Assembly: GCA_034680345.1 (NCBI GenBank)
Contig: JAXISZ010000002.1
Coordinates: 62,001-126,000 of the forward strand
Direction of reading: 5' to 3'
Length of the DNA: 64,000 nt
From: SXZD01 sp034680345
GTDB taxonomy: Bacteria; Pseudomonadota; Gammaproteobacteria; Burkholderiales; Burkholderiaceae_B
The position numbers were made by a program, and so were the translations under genes. Below the pieces are notes generated by a model that saw only the letters and a list, made by a program, of their open reading frames with translations, was not told the DNA's origin and searched no databases. Shown here piece after piece: positions 18,183-28,427 of this stretch (positions are counted from its first letter, which is position 1; the number at the start of each line of letters is the position of its first letter).

Positions 18183-20561
18183 ATGATTGAAATTGAAATC
18201 GACGGCGTCAAGGTGGAAGTTGCTGAAGGTAGCATGGTCATGGATGCTGCGCAGCAAATGGGAACATATGTTCCGCATTTTTGTTATCACAAAAAGCTGA
18301 GCATAGCAGCCAACTGCCGCATGTGTCTCGTAGAGGTTGAAAAAGCACCTAAACCCTTGCCTGCATGTGCAACCCCAGTCACGGCGGGTATGGTGGTACG
18401 CACGGCATCGCCTAAAGCCATTGCAGCGCAAAAGTCTGTGATGGAGTTTTTACTGATTAATCACCCTTTAGACTGTCCTATTTGCGATCAAGGTGGTGAA
18501 TGTCAGTTACAAGATTTGGCGGTTGGTTATGGTGGTAGCAGTTCTCGTTACCAAGAAGAAAAGCGCGTGGTATTTCATAAGGAAATGGGTTCTTTGATTT
18601 CTGCGCAAGAAATGTCACGCTGTATTCATTGCACACGTTGTGTTCGGTTTGGCCAAGAGGTTGCAGGTGTGATGGAAATTGGTATGGCGGGTCGTGGTGA
18701 GCATTCAGAGATTTTATCGTTTGTTGGGCGTTCAGTTGAGTCTGAGCTTTCTGGCAACATGATTGATCTTTGTCCCGTGGGTGCGTTAACTTCAAAACCG
18801 TTTCGATATTCGGCGCGCACATGGGAACTGGCTCGCCGTCGTTCAATTAGTCCACATGATAGTCTGGGGGCCAATGTTGTGGTTCAGGTCAAGGGTGACC
18901 GTGTTATGCGGGTTCTGCCTTACGAGGTGGATGACCTCAATGAGTGCTGGATATCAGATAAAGACCGTTTTGCTTATGAGGGTTTAAACAGTTCAGATCG
19001 TGTCACTACGCCAATGGTTAAGCGTGGAGATCAATGGGTGCAAACCGATTGGGAATCCGCCTTAAATTTGGTTGCTGAAGGTTTGCAAACTGCGGTCCGT
19101 GAGCATGGTCCAGCAGCAGTGGGCTTATTGGCTGGACAAACCTCAACGCTTGAAGAGTTGTCGTTGGCCAGTAAGCTTATTCGAGGTTTAGGTAGTGAGA
19201 ATATTGATGTACGCTTGCGTCGTGTTGATTTTTCAGCTGATGGTAAGCGTAAGGGCATTCCATGGTTAGGTACCCGTGTTGCTGATTTGAAAAAATTTGA
19301 TCGGGTGTTAGTGCTTGGTTCTTTCTTACGCAAAGACCATCCTTTGGTTGCGCAGCGTTTGCGCCAAGCGGCTCGACGCAAAACCAAGGTGTTTTCTATC
19401 CACAGTTGTAAAGACAATTGGTTAATGCCTTTGGCTGCAACCCAAGTGCTTGCCCCACAGCATTGGGTTTCGGCCTTGGCTGAATTAATTGTGGCGGTTT
19501 CCAATATCAAGTCTTTGGCTATCCCTGCTGCTTTGCAGTCTGTTTCGCCTTCAGTAGAATCACTGGCCATGGCCAATGAGTTGGTGTCTGGTACTGCACC
19601 ATTGATTCTAATGGGTAATATGGTTTCTCAGGCTGAAAATGCAACAGTGTTGGAGTTGTTGGTGCAAACCTTGGCGGGAGCCTTAGAAGCCACGTTTGGT
19701 CATTTAACAGAGTCTGGTAACACATTGGGTGCTTATGTTGCTGGTGCCCTTCCTGGTGCTCACGGATTGAATGCTGCGCAAATGTTGAGCGGTGGTCTAA
19801 AAGCCTTGGTTTTAATGAACACCGAGCCTAATTTAGATGCAGTAGACGCAGCGCAAGCATTGCGTACCTTGCAAGATACACCGCTGGTGGTGGCGCTTGC
19901 TACACACCGTTCAGAAGTGTCAAAATATGCGCATATTGTTTTACCAATTGCTCCATTTACTGAGACTTCGGGCTCTTTGGTCAACTGCGAAGGACGACTT
20001 CAGGCGTTTAACGCCACAGTTAAACCCTTGGGGCAGGTTCGACCTGCTTGGAAAGTGTTGCGAGTTTTAGGCGATTTATTAGGTATTCAGGGTTTTGACT
20101 ACAACAGTACGGAAGACATTCGTTTGTCACTTGAGTTACAAACCAGTGAAGCGATTGAGCCACGTTTGAGTAATCATTTGACTTTGGGCGCGCAAACTTT
20201 TGGAAATTTGGCGTTAATATCCTTAGCGGAGCTAAATACAAGCTTTACAACGCTAGTCAGAGTGGCCGATGTACCTATTTATCGGACCGATTCAATTGTT
20301 CGCCATGCCCATTCATTGCAATCAACTTCGGGGGCTGGTCAGCCAGTCATCCGATTGAATCAGCAAACCATCAGTGCGTTAGGTCTCGTTAGCACCACTC
20401 GGGCAACAGTGCAGATGAAAGATTACGCGCCAATCGTTTTGCCTATTGAGGTGGATGATTCTCAAGCGTTTGGGGTTGCGCAAATTTCCGCTGCATTGGA
20501 GCAAACTGAGCGCTTAGGGCCTATGTTCGGTGATCTTAGAATCGCTGCTGTATCGGCTTGA
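18183..20561 (+). CDS. nuoG: NADH-quinone oxidoreductase subunit G
   Basis: 75-kDa subunit of complex I, 792 residues. N1b (2Fe-2S) ligands are Cys34, 45, 48 and 62. The His-Cys cluster N5 motif is HPLDCPICDQGGECQLQD (about 99-116). N4 is bound by CIHCTRCVRFGQEVAG with the later Cys in IDLCPVGALTSKPF. The C-terminal two thirds is a molybdopterin-oxidoreductase-like domain without the cofactor role. It lies 15 nt after nuoF. The late part (about 360-790) is the least conserved, as usual for this subunit. Confidence 0.95.
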   Translation: MIEIEIDGVKVEVAEGSMVMDAAQQMGTYVPHFCYHKKLSIAANCRMCLVEVEKAPKPLPACATPVTAGMVVRTASPKAIAAQKSVMEFLLINHPLDCPICDQGGECQLQDLAVGYGGSSSRYQEEKRVVFHKEMGSLISAQEMSRCIHCTRCVRFGQEVAGVMEIGMAGRGEHSEILSFVGRSVESELSGNMIDLCPVGALTSKPFRYSARTWELARRRSISPHDSLGANVVVQVKGDRVMRVLPYEVDDLNECWISDKDRFAYEGLNSSDRVTTPMVKRGDQWVQTDWESALNLVAEGLQTAVREHGPAAVGLLAGQTSTLEELSLASKLIRGLGSENIDVRLRRVDFSADGKRKGIPWLGTRVADLKKFDRVLVLGSFLRKDHPLVAQRLRQAARRKTKVFSIHSCKDNWLMPLAATQVLAPQHWVSALAELIVAVSNIKSLAIPAALQSVSPSVESLAMANELVSGTAPLILMGNMVSQAENATVLELLVQTLAGALEATFGHLTESGNTLGAYVAGALPGAHGLNAAQMLSGGLKALVLMNTEPNLDAVDAAQALRTLQDTPLVVALATHRSEVSKYAHIVLPIAPFTETSGSLVNCEGRLQAFNATVKPLGQVRPAWKVLRVLGDLLGIQGFDYNSTEDIRLSLELQTSEAIEPRLSNHLTLGAQTFGNLALISLAELNTSFTTLVRVADVPIYRTDSIVRHAHSLQSTSGAGQPVIRLNQQTISALGLVSTTRATVQMKDYAPIVLPIEVDDSQAFGVAQISAALEQTERLGPMFGDLRIAAVSA

Positions 20562-20597
20562 GGTTGAAGAATAATCAGCTAAAAGGATAGTAAATTA

Positions 20598-21671
20598 ATG
20601 AACAGTCTTTTGACGGCCATACAAACAGAGGGTGCCGCCTTGTTTGGTTCTTTTTGGCCGACTTTGTGGACCCTGGCGGGCATCCTCGCAATCACTTTGC
20701 CATTGCTTATTTGTGTTGCGTACTTAACTTATTGGGAGCGTAAGTTAATTGGCTGGATGCACGTACGATTAGGGCCTAATCGGGTGGGTCCTTTGGGGTT
20801 GTTGCAACCATTTGCTGACGCGCTAAAGCTTATTTTTAAAGAAATTATTGTTCCTGCTAATGCCAACAAAGGCTTATTTATTATTGCCCCAATGATGACC
20901 ATCATGCCTGCTTTGGCAGCCTGGGCGGTTATTCCTTTTGGTCCTGAGATGGTGTTGTCCAATATCAATGCTGGGTTGCTTTATGTGATGGCAATTACAT
21001 CAATTGGTGTTTACGGTGTGATTGTTGCTGGTTGGGCATCCAATTCTAAGTATGCTTTTTTGGCTGCGATGCGTGCTTCAGCGCAAATGGTTTCTTATGA
21101 ATTAGCTATGGGGTTTGTATTGGTCACTGTACTGTTGGTCAGTGGTAGCTTGAATTTAACAGAGATTGTCCAAAGTCAGCAGAGAGGTATTTTCGCTGAC
21201 ATGGGTTTAAGCTTTTTGTCATGGAATTGGTTACCGCTGTTGCCTTTGTTTGTTATTTATATTATTTCTGGTGTTGCTGAAACCAATAGACATCCGTTTG
21301 ATGTTGTTGAGGGTGAGTCCGAAATTGTTGCAGGTCACATGGTTGAATATTCAGGAATGGCCTTTGCGGTATTCTTTTTAGCTGAATATGCCAATATGAT
21401 TTTAATTTCAGCCTTAACTTGCGTAATGTTTCTTGGTGGTTGGGATTCACCAATAAACACAGTGCTTCTGAACTGGATTCCAGGTTGGATTTGGTTGGGC
21501 GTAAAAACATTTCTTGTTGTATCTTGTTTTATTTGGTTTAGGGCTTCATTTCCTCGGTATCGTTATGATCAGATTATGCGTTTAGGCTGGAAAATTTTTA
21601 TTCCGTTGACATTGGTTTGGTTGGTGATTGTGGCGGTTTGGATGCAAACGCCTTGGAATATCTGGAAGTAA
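20598..21671 (+). CDS. nuoH: NADH-quinone oxidoreductase subunit H
   Basis: Membrane subunit next to the quinone pocket, 357 residues with about eight helices. Conserved loops are visible: [20 protein letters not shown] (about 45-65), [13 protein letters not shown] and [20 protein letters not shown] (about 230-250). It connects the peripheral arm to the proton-pumping subunits. AAAGGA precedes the ATG. Confidence 0.96.
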   Translation: MNSLLTAIQTEGAALFGSFWPTLWTLAGILAITLPLLICVAYLTYWERKLIGWMHVRLGPNRVGPLGLLQPFADALKLIFKEIIVPANANKGLFIIAPMMTIMPALAAWAVIPFGPEMVLSNINAGLLYVMAITSIGVYGVIVAGWASNSKYAFLAAMRASAQMVSYELAMGFVLVTVLLVSGSLNLTEIVQSQQRGIFADMGLSFLSWNWLPLLPLFVIYIISGVAETNRHPFDVVEGESEIVAGHMVEYSGMAFAVFFLAEYANMILISALTCVMFLGGWDSPINTVLLNWIPGWIWLGVKTFLVVSCFIWFRASFPRYRYDQIMRLGWKIFIPLTLVWLVIVAVWMQTPWNIWK

Positions 21672-21687
21672 TCGAAAGGAAGACTGA

Positions 21688-22179
21688 ATGTACCAAGTTG
21701 TAAAGGAATTTTTGTCGAGTCTTTTGCTCAAAGAGTTGTTTAAGGGTTTGGCTTTAACAGGTAAGTACTTATTTAAACCCAAGATTACAATTCAGTACCC
21801 AGAAGAAAAAACACCAATGTCACCGCGTTTTAGGGGTTTGCACGCATTACGGCGTTATCCCAATGGCGAGGAGCGCTGCATTGCATGTAAGTTGTGCGAG
21901 GCTGTGTGCCCAGCCATGGCAATCACCATTGAATCTGAGGTTAGGCAAGATGGTTCAAGGCGAACTACGCGGTACGATATAGATTTAACGAAGTGTATTT
22001 TTTGTGGTTTTTGTGAAGAGTCATGCCCGGTTGATTCCATCGTTGAAACTCATATTCATGAGTATCACGGAGAAAAACGTGGTGATTTGTATTTCACAAA
22101 AGAAATGTTGTTGGCTGTAGGCGATCGTTATGAAGCTGAAATTGCCGCTAACCGTTGCGCAGATGCAAAATTCCGCTGA
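21688..22179 (+). CDS. nuoI: NADH-quinone oxidoreductase subunit I
   Basis: Ferredoxin-like subunit of 163 residues with two 4Fe-4S clusters (N6a, N6b) bound by [16 protein letters not shown] (about 67-82) and [16 protein letters not shown] (about 106-121). It carries electrons from NuoG towards N2 in NuoB. An N-terminal amphipathic stretch contacts the membrane subunits. It begins 16 nt after nuoH. Confidence 0.96.
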   Translation: MYQVVKEFLSSLLLKELFKGLALTGKYLFKPKITIQYPEEKTPMSPRFRGLHALRRYPNGEERCIACKLCEAVCPAMAITIESEVRQDGSRRTTRYDIDLTKCIFCGFCEESCPVDSIVETHIHEYHGEKRGDLYFTKEMLLAVGDRYEAEIAANRCADAKFR

Positions 22180-22202
22180 AATCAAGAAAGAATAAGATTG
22201 AT

Positions 22203-22832
22203 ATGACAGCCATCTCCCCCGCTTTTTTTTATAGTTTTGCAGGTGTTTTAGTTTTTGCAGCTTTGCGCGTTATCACTGTGCGTAATCCGGTGCATGCAGC
22301 GATGTATTTAGTTTTGGCTTTTTTTTCTGCCTCAGGTTTGTGGGTTTTGCTGGATGCCGAGTTTTTAGCCATTTCACTGGTATTGGTTTATGTTGGTGCT
22401 GTCATGGTGTTATTTTTATTTGTGGTGATGATGCTAGACATTAATTTGGATAGTCTGCGAACTGGTTTTTGGCGTTATTTGCCAACCGCTGGTTTTGTTG
22501 GACTGATTATCGCCATTGAGATGGCTATTGTATTGCGTATGGGTTTTTCAGGGACTGAAACACCACAAGAGATACCAAAGTCTGTTAACAATACTGCCGA
22601 ATTGGGTCAGCTACTTTATACAGAATATTTATATCCATTTGAAATAGCAGCTTTAATTTTGTTGGTGGCGATGGTTGCCGCCATTGCACTTACATTGCGT
22701 AGACGCAAAGATACAAAAGCACAAAAACCATCTGATCAGGTGCGTGTTAAATCCTCTGAGCGGGTGCGTTTGGTCAGTATGGAAGCTGAAGTTGAGCATC
22801 GGCAAACCCGAGCAGCAGACACACAAGAATAA
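22203..22832 (+). CDS. nuoJ: NADH-quinone oxidoreductase subunit J
   Basis: Membrane subunit of 209 residues with five predicted helices; it contains the conserved helix-3 motif VYVGAVMVLFLFVVMMLDI (about 59-77). The ATG at 22203 gives the normal N-terminus MTAISPAFF; a longer frame starts inside nuoI and is not favoured. The C-terminal tail after about residue 170 is hydrophilic and charged, variable in this family. It begins 23 nt after nuoI. Confidence 0.94.
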   Translation: MTAISPAFFYSFAGVLVFAALRVITVRNPVHAAMYLVLAFFSASGLWVLLDAEFLAISLVLVYVGAVMVLFLFVVMMLDINLDSLRTGFWRYLPTAGFVGLIIAIEMAIVLRMGFSGTETPQEIPKSVNNTAELGQLLYTEYLYPFEIAALILLVAMVAAIALTLRRRKDTKAQKPSDQVRVKSSERVRLVSMEAEVEHRQTRAADTQE

Positions 22833-22846
22833 CAGAGGATTAAAAC

Positions 22847-23152
22847 ATGGTGAGTTTATCGAGTTATTTGGTATTGGGTGCAATCTTATTTGCTATCAGT
22901 GTTATTGGTATATTTTTAAATCGTAAAAATATTATTGTATTGTTGATGGCCATAGAACTTATGTTATTGGCGGTGAATATAAATTTTGTAGCGTTTTCTC
23001 GCTACATGGGCGATTTATCAGGGCAGTTATTTGTGTTTTTCATTTTAACTGTAGCTGCTGCCGAATCTGCAATTGGCTTGGCCATTTTAGTGGTGTTATT
23101 CCGTAATATGAACTCAATCAATGTCGAAGATCTCGACCAACTTAAGGGGTAA
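22847..23152 (+). CDS. nuoK: NADH-quinone oxidoreductase subunit K
   Basis: Small antiporter-like membrane subunit, 101 residues and three helices. The two membrane glutamates needed for proton transfer are present (in [19 protein letters not shown] and in [16 protein letters not shown]). The family length is normal. It starts 14 nt after nuoJ and ends 5 nt before nuoL. Confidence 0.96.
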   Translation: MVSLSSYLVLGAILFAISVIGIFLNRKNIIVLLMAIELMLLAVNINFVAFSRYMGDLSGQLFVFFILTVAAAESAIGLAILVVLFRNMNSINVEDLDQLKG

Positions 23153-23157
23153 GTGCT

Positions 23158-25188
23158 ATGAATCCCTTGTATTTAATTGTTCCTTTGGCACCGTTGTGTG
23201 GTGCTATTTTGGCTGGGTTCTTCGGTAAATTAATTGGACGTCGGGGCGCTCACACGGCTACTATATTGGGTGTTCTAACGGCTTTTATTGCTTCTGTTTT
23301 GGTGTTTCAAGACGTCTTAAACGGCAATACTTTTAATGGCACCCTCTATGAATGGGCACGCGTTGGTCATTTAAAGTTTGAAGTGGGTTTTATGATTGAC
23401 ACACTGACCGTCACCATGATGTTGGTGATTACCTCTGTGTCTTTGATGGTGCATATTTACACCATAGGTTACATGCATGAAGACCCAGGCTATCAGCGGT
23501 TTTTTTCTTATATTTCATTGTTCACTTTTTCAATGCTGATGTTGGTGATGAGCAATAACTTTTTACAATTGTTCTTTGGGTGGGAAGCGGTAGGCTTGGT
23601 CTCTTATTTGTTAATTGGCTTTTGGTACACGCGAGAAACAGCAATTTTTGCCAATTTAAAAGCGTTTTTGGTGAACCGTGTTGGCGATTTTGGTTTTATT
23701 TTGGGTATTGGTTTGGTTTTGGCATACACAGGGTCATTAAATTACACAGAGGTTTTTGCCCAATCAGACAAACTTGTATCGTTAACGTTTCCCGGAACTG
23801 ACTGGCCATTGCTGGCTGTAGCCTGTATTTGCTTGTTTATTGGTGCCATGGGTAAGTCGGCACAGTTTCCACTGCATGTTTGGTTGCCAGACTCAATGGA
23901 AGGCCCAACGCCTATTTCTGCGCTTATTCACGCTGCCACCATGGTAACTGCTGGTATTTTCATGCTCAGTCGTATGTCGCCTTTGTTTGAGTTGTCAGAT
24001 ATTGCCCTTAATTTTGTGTTGGTGATTGGGTCGATTACCGCTTTATTTATGGGTTTTATGGGTATCATTCAAAACGATATCAAACGAGTCGTGGCTTATT
24101 CTACGTTGTCCCAGCTGGGGTATATGACCATTGCATTGGGTGTATCAGCGTATCCAGTTGCAATTTTTCACTTGATGACCCACGCCTTTTTTAAAGCTTT
24201 ATTATTTCTGGGTGCAGGGTCAGTAATTATGGGCATGCACCATGATCAGGATATTCGTAACATGGGTGGTTTGTGGAAGCATATGCCGGTGACATGGTTA
24301 ACTTCCTTGTTGGGTTCTCTAGCATTGATTGGAGCACCTTTTTTCTCTGGGTTTTATTCTAAAGATTCGATTATTGAGGCGGTGGCTTTTAGCCAATTGC
24401 CTGCAGCTGGTTTTGCATACTTCAGTGTCTTGGCTGGTGTGTTTATTACTGCGTTTTATTCATTCAGAATGTACTTTTTGGTGTTTCATGGTGAAGAACG
24501 TTTCCGTCAGGTCAGCCACGGTCATGCTGGAGATCACGCAACAAAAGAGGATGCGCATGGCGATCATGGCGTCTCTCAAGCCCATGAGCCTCATGAGTCC
24601 CCATGGGTGGTAACATTGCCGTTAATATTGCTGGCAATTCCTTCTGTTTTAATTGGCTATATAGCGATTGAACCGATGTTGCATGGTGCGTTTTTCAAAG
24701 ATGTTATTACAGTGTTGCCACAGCATCAAGCGATGATTCAATTGAAAAATATATTCCATGGCGCAGCGGCGATGGGTTTTCATGCTTTATCAACATTACC
24801 ATTTTATTTGGCATTGGCAGGGGTGGTGACGGCAGCTGTTTTTTATCTGTATGTTCCAGCGCTACCGCGTTTTTTTGGCAAAGTATTGTTGCCCATTCAT
24901 CGTATTTTAGAGAATAAATACTATATGGATCGTTTCAATGAAGTGGTTTTTGCTGCTGGGGCAAGACTTTTAGGTCGTGGTTTGTGGAAGGCGGGCGATC
25001 AAACTGTGATCGACGGTTTAGTGGTCAATGGCAGCGCTCGGTTGATTGGTTTTTTAGCCAGTGTGGTCCGCTTATTTCAAACTGGATATATATACAATTA
25101 CGCATTTGCAATGATCTTAGCGGTTTTAGCCATGATCAGTTACTTTGTGATGTCCAATGCCAATCTTTTGGCAAATTTGAATTATTAA
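23158..25188 (+). CDS. nuoL: NADH-quinone oxidoreductase subunit L
   Basis: Largest antiporter-like proton-pumping subunit, 676 residues with about 16 helices and the long lateral helix near the C-terminus. Conserved residues include the Glu of FFGWEAVGLVSYLLIGFW (about 140-157) and the Lys in GAMGKSAQFPLHVWLPDSME (about 230-250). A His-rich cytoplasmic loop (HGHAGDHATKEDAHGDHG, about 456-473) lies between helices; similar loops occur in other proteobacterial NuoL proteins. Confidence 0.96.
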   Translation: MNPLYLIVPLAPLCGAILAGFFGKLIGRRGAHTATILGVLTAFIASVLVFQDVLNGNTFNGTLYEWARVGHLKFEVGFMIDTLTVTMMLVITSVSLMVHIYTIGYMHEDPGYQRFFSYISLFTFSMLMLVMSNNFLQLFFGWEAVGLVSYLLIGFWYTRETAIFANLKAFLVNRVGDFGFILGIGLVLAYTGSLNYTEVFAQSDKLVSLTFPGTDWPLLAVACICLFIGAMGKSAQFPLHVWLPDSMEGPTPISALIHAATMVTAGIFMLSRMSPLFELSDIALNFVLVIGSITALFMGFMGIIQNDIKRVVAYSTLSQLGYMTIALGVSAYPVAIFHLMTHAFFKALLFLGAGSVIMGMHHDQDIRNMGGLWKHMPVTWLTSLLGSLALIGAPFFSGFYSKDSIIEAVAFSQLPAAGFAYFSVLAGVFITAFYSFRMYFLVFHGEERFRQVSHGHAGDHATKEDAHGDHGVSQAHEPHESPWVVTLPLILLAIPSVLIGYIAIEPMLHGAFFKDVITVLPQHQAMIQLKNIFHGAAAMGFHALSTLPFYLALAGVVTAAVFYLYVPALPRFFGKVLLPIHRILENKYYMDRFNEVVFAAGARLLGRGLWKAGDQTVIDGLVVNGSARLIGFLASVVRLFQTGYIYNYAFAMILAVLAMISYFVMSNANLLANLNY

Positions 25189-25224
25189 AATAACGAAGCC
25201 TCAATCGCTTTTTGGAAATAATTG

Positions 25225-26712
25225 ATGCAAAACACATTACCGTATTTAAGCTTAGCCATTTGGATCCCTATCGTGTCTGGTTTTTTTATTATGGCAACCG
25301 GAAAAGATGAAAACGCTGGTGTTGTCAGGGCGGTTTCGTTGGTTAGCGCTATTTTCGGGTTTTTGGTAACCATACCATTGCTTGTGGGGTTTGATACCAG
25401 CAGCGCGGCATTGCAGTTTGTAGAATCAGCACTGTGGATTGAAAGTCTGCACGTTAATTATGCGCTGGGTGTTGATGGAATTTCAGTTTGGTTTGTCTTG
25501 TTGACTGCTTTGATTACGGTTTTTGTTGTGATTGCAGGGTGGGAAGTCATTGAAACCCGTGTGGCGCAATACATGGCGGCGTTTTTGATTTTATCTGGCG
25601 CAATGATCGGTGTGTTTGCAGCCAGCGATGGTTTGTTGTTTTATATTTTTTTTGAAGCAACGCTGATTCCAATGTACATCATCATCGGAGTTTGGGGCGG
25701 AACTAATCGGGTTTATGCTGCATTTAAGTTCTTTTTATACACCTTATTAGGATCATTGCTGACCCTTGTGGCTATTATTTATCTTCATCAACAATCTGGT
25801 TCTTTTGAAATATCAGCTTGGCATAAATTGCCAATTGGCATGGAAGCGCAAACTTATTTGTTTATTGCGTTTTTAATGGCTTTTGCAGTAAAAGTGCCCA
25901 TGTGGCCTGTACACACTTGGTTGCCTGACGCTCACGTAGAAGCACCAACAGGGGGCTCGATTGTTTTGGCTGCGATTATGTTGAAGTTGGGGGCTTATGG
26001 CTTTTTAAGGTTTTCTTTGCCTATCGCCCCTGATGCGAGTCAGAGCTTATCAGGCATGATGATAGTATTGTCATTGATTGCTGTGGTTTATATTGGTTTG
26101 GTGGCCTTGGTGCAGTCTGACATGAAAAAGCTGGTGGCATACTCTTCGATTGCTCATATGGGTTTTGTGACTTTAGGCTTTTTTATGTTTCAATCTTTGG
26201 CGGTTGAAGGTGCAATTGTACAAATGATCTCCCACGGTTTTGTTTCTGGCGCCATGTTTATGTGTATAGGGGTCCTCTATGACCGTTTACATACCCGTAA
26301 TATTGCCGATTACGGTGGTGTGGTTAACAGTATGCCTAAGTTTGCTGCGTTGTTCTTATTCTTCGCTATGGCCAACGCAGGTTTGCCAGCAACCAGCGGT
26401 TTTGTCGGCGAATTTATGGTTATTTTAGGCGCTATTAAATACAATTTCTGGATTGGTTTATTGGCTGCTACCACTTTAATTTTTGGTGCTGCTTATTCGC
26501 TATGGATGTATAAGCGGGTGGTTTTTGGTGAAGCAGTTAAAGATAAAGTGCGCCAGTTAAATGATTTGAATGCACGTGAATTTTGTATGTTGTTGGCTAT
26601 GGCTGCATTGGTTTTGGCAATGGGGCTTTATCCTAAACCATTTACTGATGTGATGCATGAATCGGTGCAAGCACTGCTTGATCATGTAGCCAACTCTAAG
26701 CTTAAGGACTGA
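25225..26712 (+). CDS. nuoM: NADH-quinone oxidoreductase subunit M
   Basis: Antiporter-like proton-pumping subunit, 495 residues with about 14 helices. Key features are the Glu in YIFFEATLIPMYIIIGVWGG (about 141-160) and the Lys in AFAVKVPMWPVHTWLPDAHV (about 220-239). The ATG at 25225 follows GGAAATAATT; the TTG one codon earlier is possible. It ends 2 nt before nuoN. Confidence 0.96.
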   Translation: MQNTLPYLSLAIWIPIVSGFFIMATGKDENAGVVRAVSLVSAIFGFLVTIPLLVGFDTSSAALQFVESALWIESLHVNYALGVDGISVWFVLLTALITVFVVIAGWEVIETRVAQYMAAFLILSGAMIGVFAASDGLLFYIFFEATLIPMYIIIGVWGGTNRVYAAFKFFLYTLLGSLLTLVAIIYLHQQSGSFEISAWHKLPIGMEAQTYLFIAFLMAFAVKVPMWPVHTWLPDAHVEAPTGGSIVLAAIMLKLGAYGFLRFSLPIAPDASQSLSGMMIVLSLIAVVYIGLVALVQSDMKKLVAYSSIAHMGFVTLGFFMFQSLAVEGAIVQMISHGFVSGAMFMCIGVLYDRLHTRNIADYGGVVNSMPKFAALFLFFAMANAGLPATSGFVGEFMVILGAIKYNFWIGLLAATTLIFGAAYSLWMYKRVVFGEAVKDKVRQLNDLNAREFCMLLAMAALVLAMGLYPKPFTDVMHESVQALLDHVANSKLKD

Positions 26713-26714
26713 TC

Positions 26715-28310
26715 GTGACTGCAATTACATTCGCTAGTTTAAATGCCACAGCGGCTTTTCCTGAGATATTTTTGGCTTGTGTGGTATTGACTCTTTTAGT
26801 GTTTGATGGCCTAACCAAAAGCCGTTATTTGTGTTTATTGCACAGTTTTTCTGTTGTTTCAGTTCTGGTGGTAGCTGCGTTTTGTTTTTATCACTTTGAT
26901 TTAAAAGAACCAGAGTTGGCTTTTTCTAATATGTATATTAACGACTCTATGGGCTTGTTATTAAAAGGTTTTAGTGCATTATCATTGGCGGTTACATTGG
27001 TTTATGCGCGTCAATATGTTGCTGACCGCGGTATGATGCGTAGTGAATATTTAGCGCTGGCTTTATTTGCTTTATTGGGCCAAATGGTGATGATCTCAGC
27101 CAATACTTTGCTGTTGATTTATTTGGGCTTAGAGTTGCTTTCTTTGTCATTGTATGCGGCGGTTGCTTTACGTCGAGATCACCTGCAGTCAACTGAAGCG
27201 GCTATGAAATATTTTATTTTAGGTGCTTTAGCTTCTGGCTTTCTACTGTATGGTATGTCCATGGTGTATGGGGCGACTGGTTCTTTAGATATCACGGAAA
27301 TTGCGAAGGCAACAGTAAATCCTGAAGCCAACAAGCTAATTTTGGTTTTCGGATTGGTGTTTGTTGTTTCTGGTCTAGCATTTAAATTGGGTGTGGTTCC
27401 CTACCATATGTGGGTTCCCGACGTGTACCAGGGTGCTCCAACGGCCATCACTTTGTTAATGGGTGCTGCCCCAAAATTTGCAGCATTTTCTCTTTTGGTT
27501 CGTATCTTGGTTGAAGCTTTGTTAGCAACAGCTTACGATTGGCAACAAATGTTGTTGGTTTTATCTGTGTTGTCTATGGCGGTTGGTAATTTAGCGGCAA
27601 TTATGCAAACCAATTTAAAGCGTATGCTGGCCTATTCAACCATCGCGCAAATGGGATTTATGTTGCTGGGTATGTTGTCTGGAGTGGTAGATAAACATAC
27701 CGTGGGCGCAGCCAGTGCCTATGGCGCATCGATGTTTTATGTGGTCACTTACGTTTTAACTACTTTAGGTACATTTGGAGTGGTTTTGTTATTGGCCCGA
27801 CAGGGAATTGAGTCAGATCGTATTGTTGATTTGAAAGGTTTAAATACCCGTTCTCCGTGGCTGGCTTTGGTGGTCTTGGTGTTAATGTTTTCTTTGGCTG
27901 GAATTCCGCCGATGGTTGGTTTTTATGCAAAACTGATGGTGTTGCAGGCGGCTTTTGCAGCAGGTCATGTGCTTTTGACTGTATTTGCGGTGCTTATGTC
28001 TCTAGTGGGCGCGTTTTATTATTTGCGCATTGTAAAAATCATTTATTTCGATGCGTCGGTTAATGCTGCAGTCTCTGGTGCATTTGTTGAGCCGAATGTA
28101 TCCGTTGAGTCTAGTGCTTTAGATGAATTGTCAGTGGGCGCGCAAGTTGTTGACAGCAATCAAAACCAAGTAAACGTTTGTGGCGCTTGTTCTGCTTTGC
28201 CAAAAGTATTATTGGCTGTTAATGGCGCCTTGGTGCTTATTTTAGGTGTTGTTCCTTCTGGTTTGATGGGCTTGTGTTTACAGGCGATGCAGCGTGTGTT
28301 AGGGCAGTAG
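26715..28310 (+). CDS. nuoN: NADH-quinone oxidoreductase subunit N with an extended last loop
   Basis: Antiporter-like proton-pumping subunit, 531 residues with about 14 helices. The Glu in LIYLGLELLSLSLYAAVALR and the Lys in AFKLGVVPYHMWVPDVYQGA are present. The start is GTG, after AAGGA. It is longer than the usual 480-500 residues because of a hydrophilic insert between the last two helices (about 450-495) that holds a CGAC motif. It is the last gene of the nuo operon and is followed by a strong hairpin. Confidence 0.95.
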   Translation: MTAITFASLNATAAFPEIFLACVVLTLLVFDGLTKSRYLCLLHSFSVVSVLVVAAFCFYHFDLKEPELAFSNMYINDSMGLLLKGFSALSLAVTLVYARQYVADRGMMRSEYLALALFALLGQMVMISANTLLLIYLGLELLSLSLYAAVALRRDHLQSTEAAMKYFILGALASGFLLYGMSMVYGATGSLDITEIAKATVNPEANKLILVFGLVFVVSGLAFKLGVVPYHMWVPDVYQGAPTAITLLMGAAPKFAAFSLLVRILVEALLATAYDWQQMLLVLSVLSMAVGNLAAIMQTNLKRMLAYSTIAQMGFMLLGMLSGVVDKHTVGAASAYGASMFYVVTYVLTTLGTFGVVLLLARQGIESDRIVDLKGLNTRSPWLALVVLVLMFSLAGIPPMVGFYAKLMVLQAAFAAGHVLLTVFAVLMSLVGAFYYLRIVKIIYFDASVNAAVSGAFVEPNVSVESSALDELSVGAQVVDSNQNQVNVCGACSALPKVLLAVNGALVLILGVVPSGLMGLCLQAMQRVLGQ

Positions 28311-28387
28311 TTTTTTGGCTTAAGCTAGTTTAATTTAAGTCCGTTTAGGGCTTATTTAGAGTTCATTTAAAACTTACTTAAAACGCA

Positions 28388-28418
28388 TTTAGGGCTAAAA
28401 ATGGTTTTTGGCCCTAAA
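28388..28418. terminator. Bidirectional terminator between nuoN and the ETF-QO gene
   Basis: A 14-bp stem (TTTAGGGC, one T-G pair, AAAAA paired with TTTTT and GCCCTAAA) with the 3-nt loop TGG. It lies between convergent genes. A further TTTAGGGCT copy occurs about 45 nt upstream. Confidence 0.75.
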
Positions 28419-28427
28419 TAAAAGCTA

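Noticed and set aside
19031..19576. 181-codon minus-strand ORF inside nuoG
   Set aside because: It is antisense to a certain gene, has no family likeness and no ribosome binding site; long antisense frames are frequent in this base composition.
24500..24610. His-rich loop in NuoL as a new metal-binding domain
   Set aside because: His-rich cytoplasmic loops at this place occur in many proteobacterial NuoL proteins; no added ligands such as Cys support a defined site.
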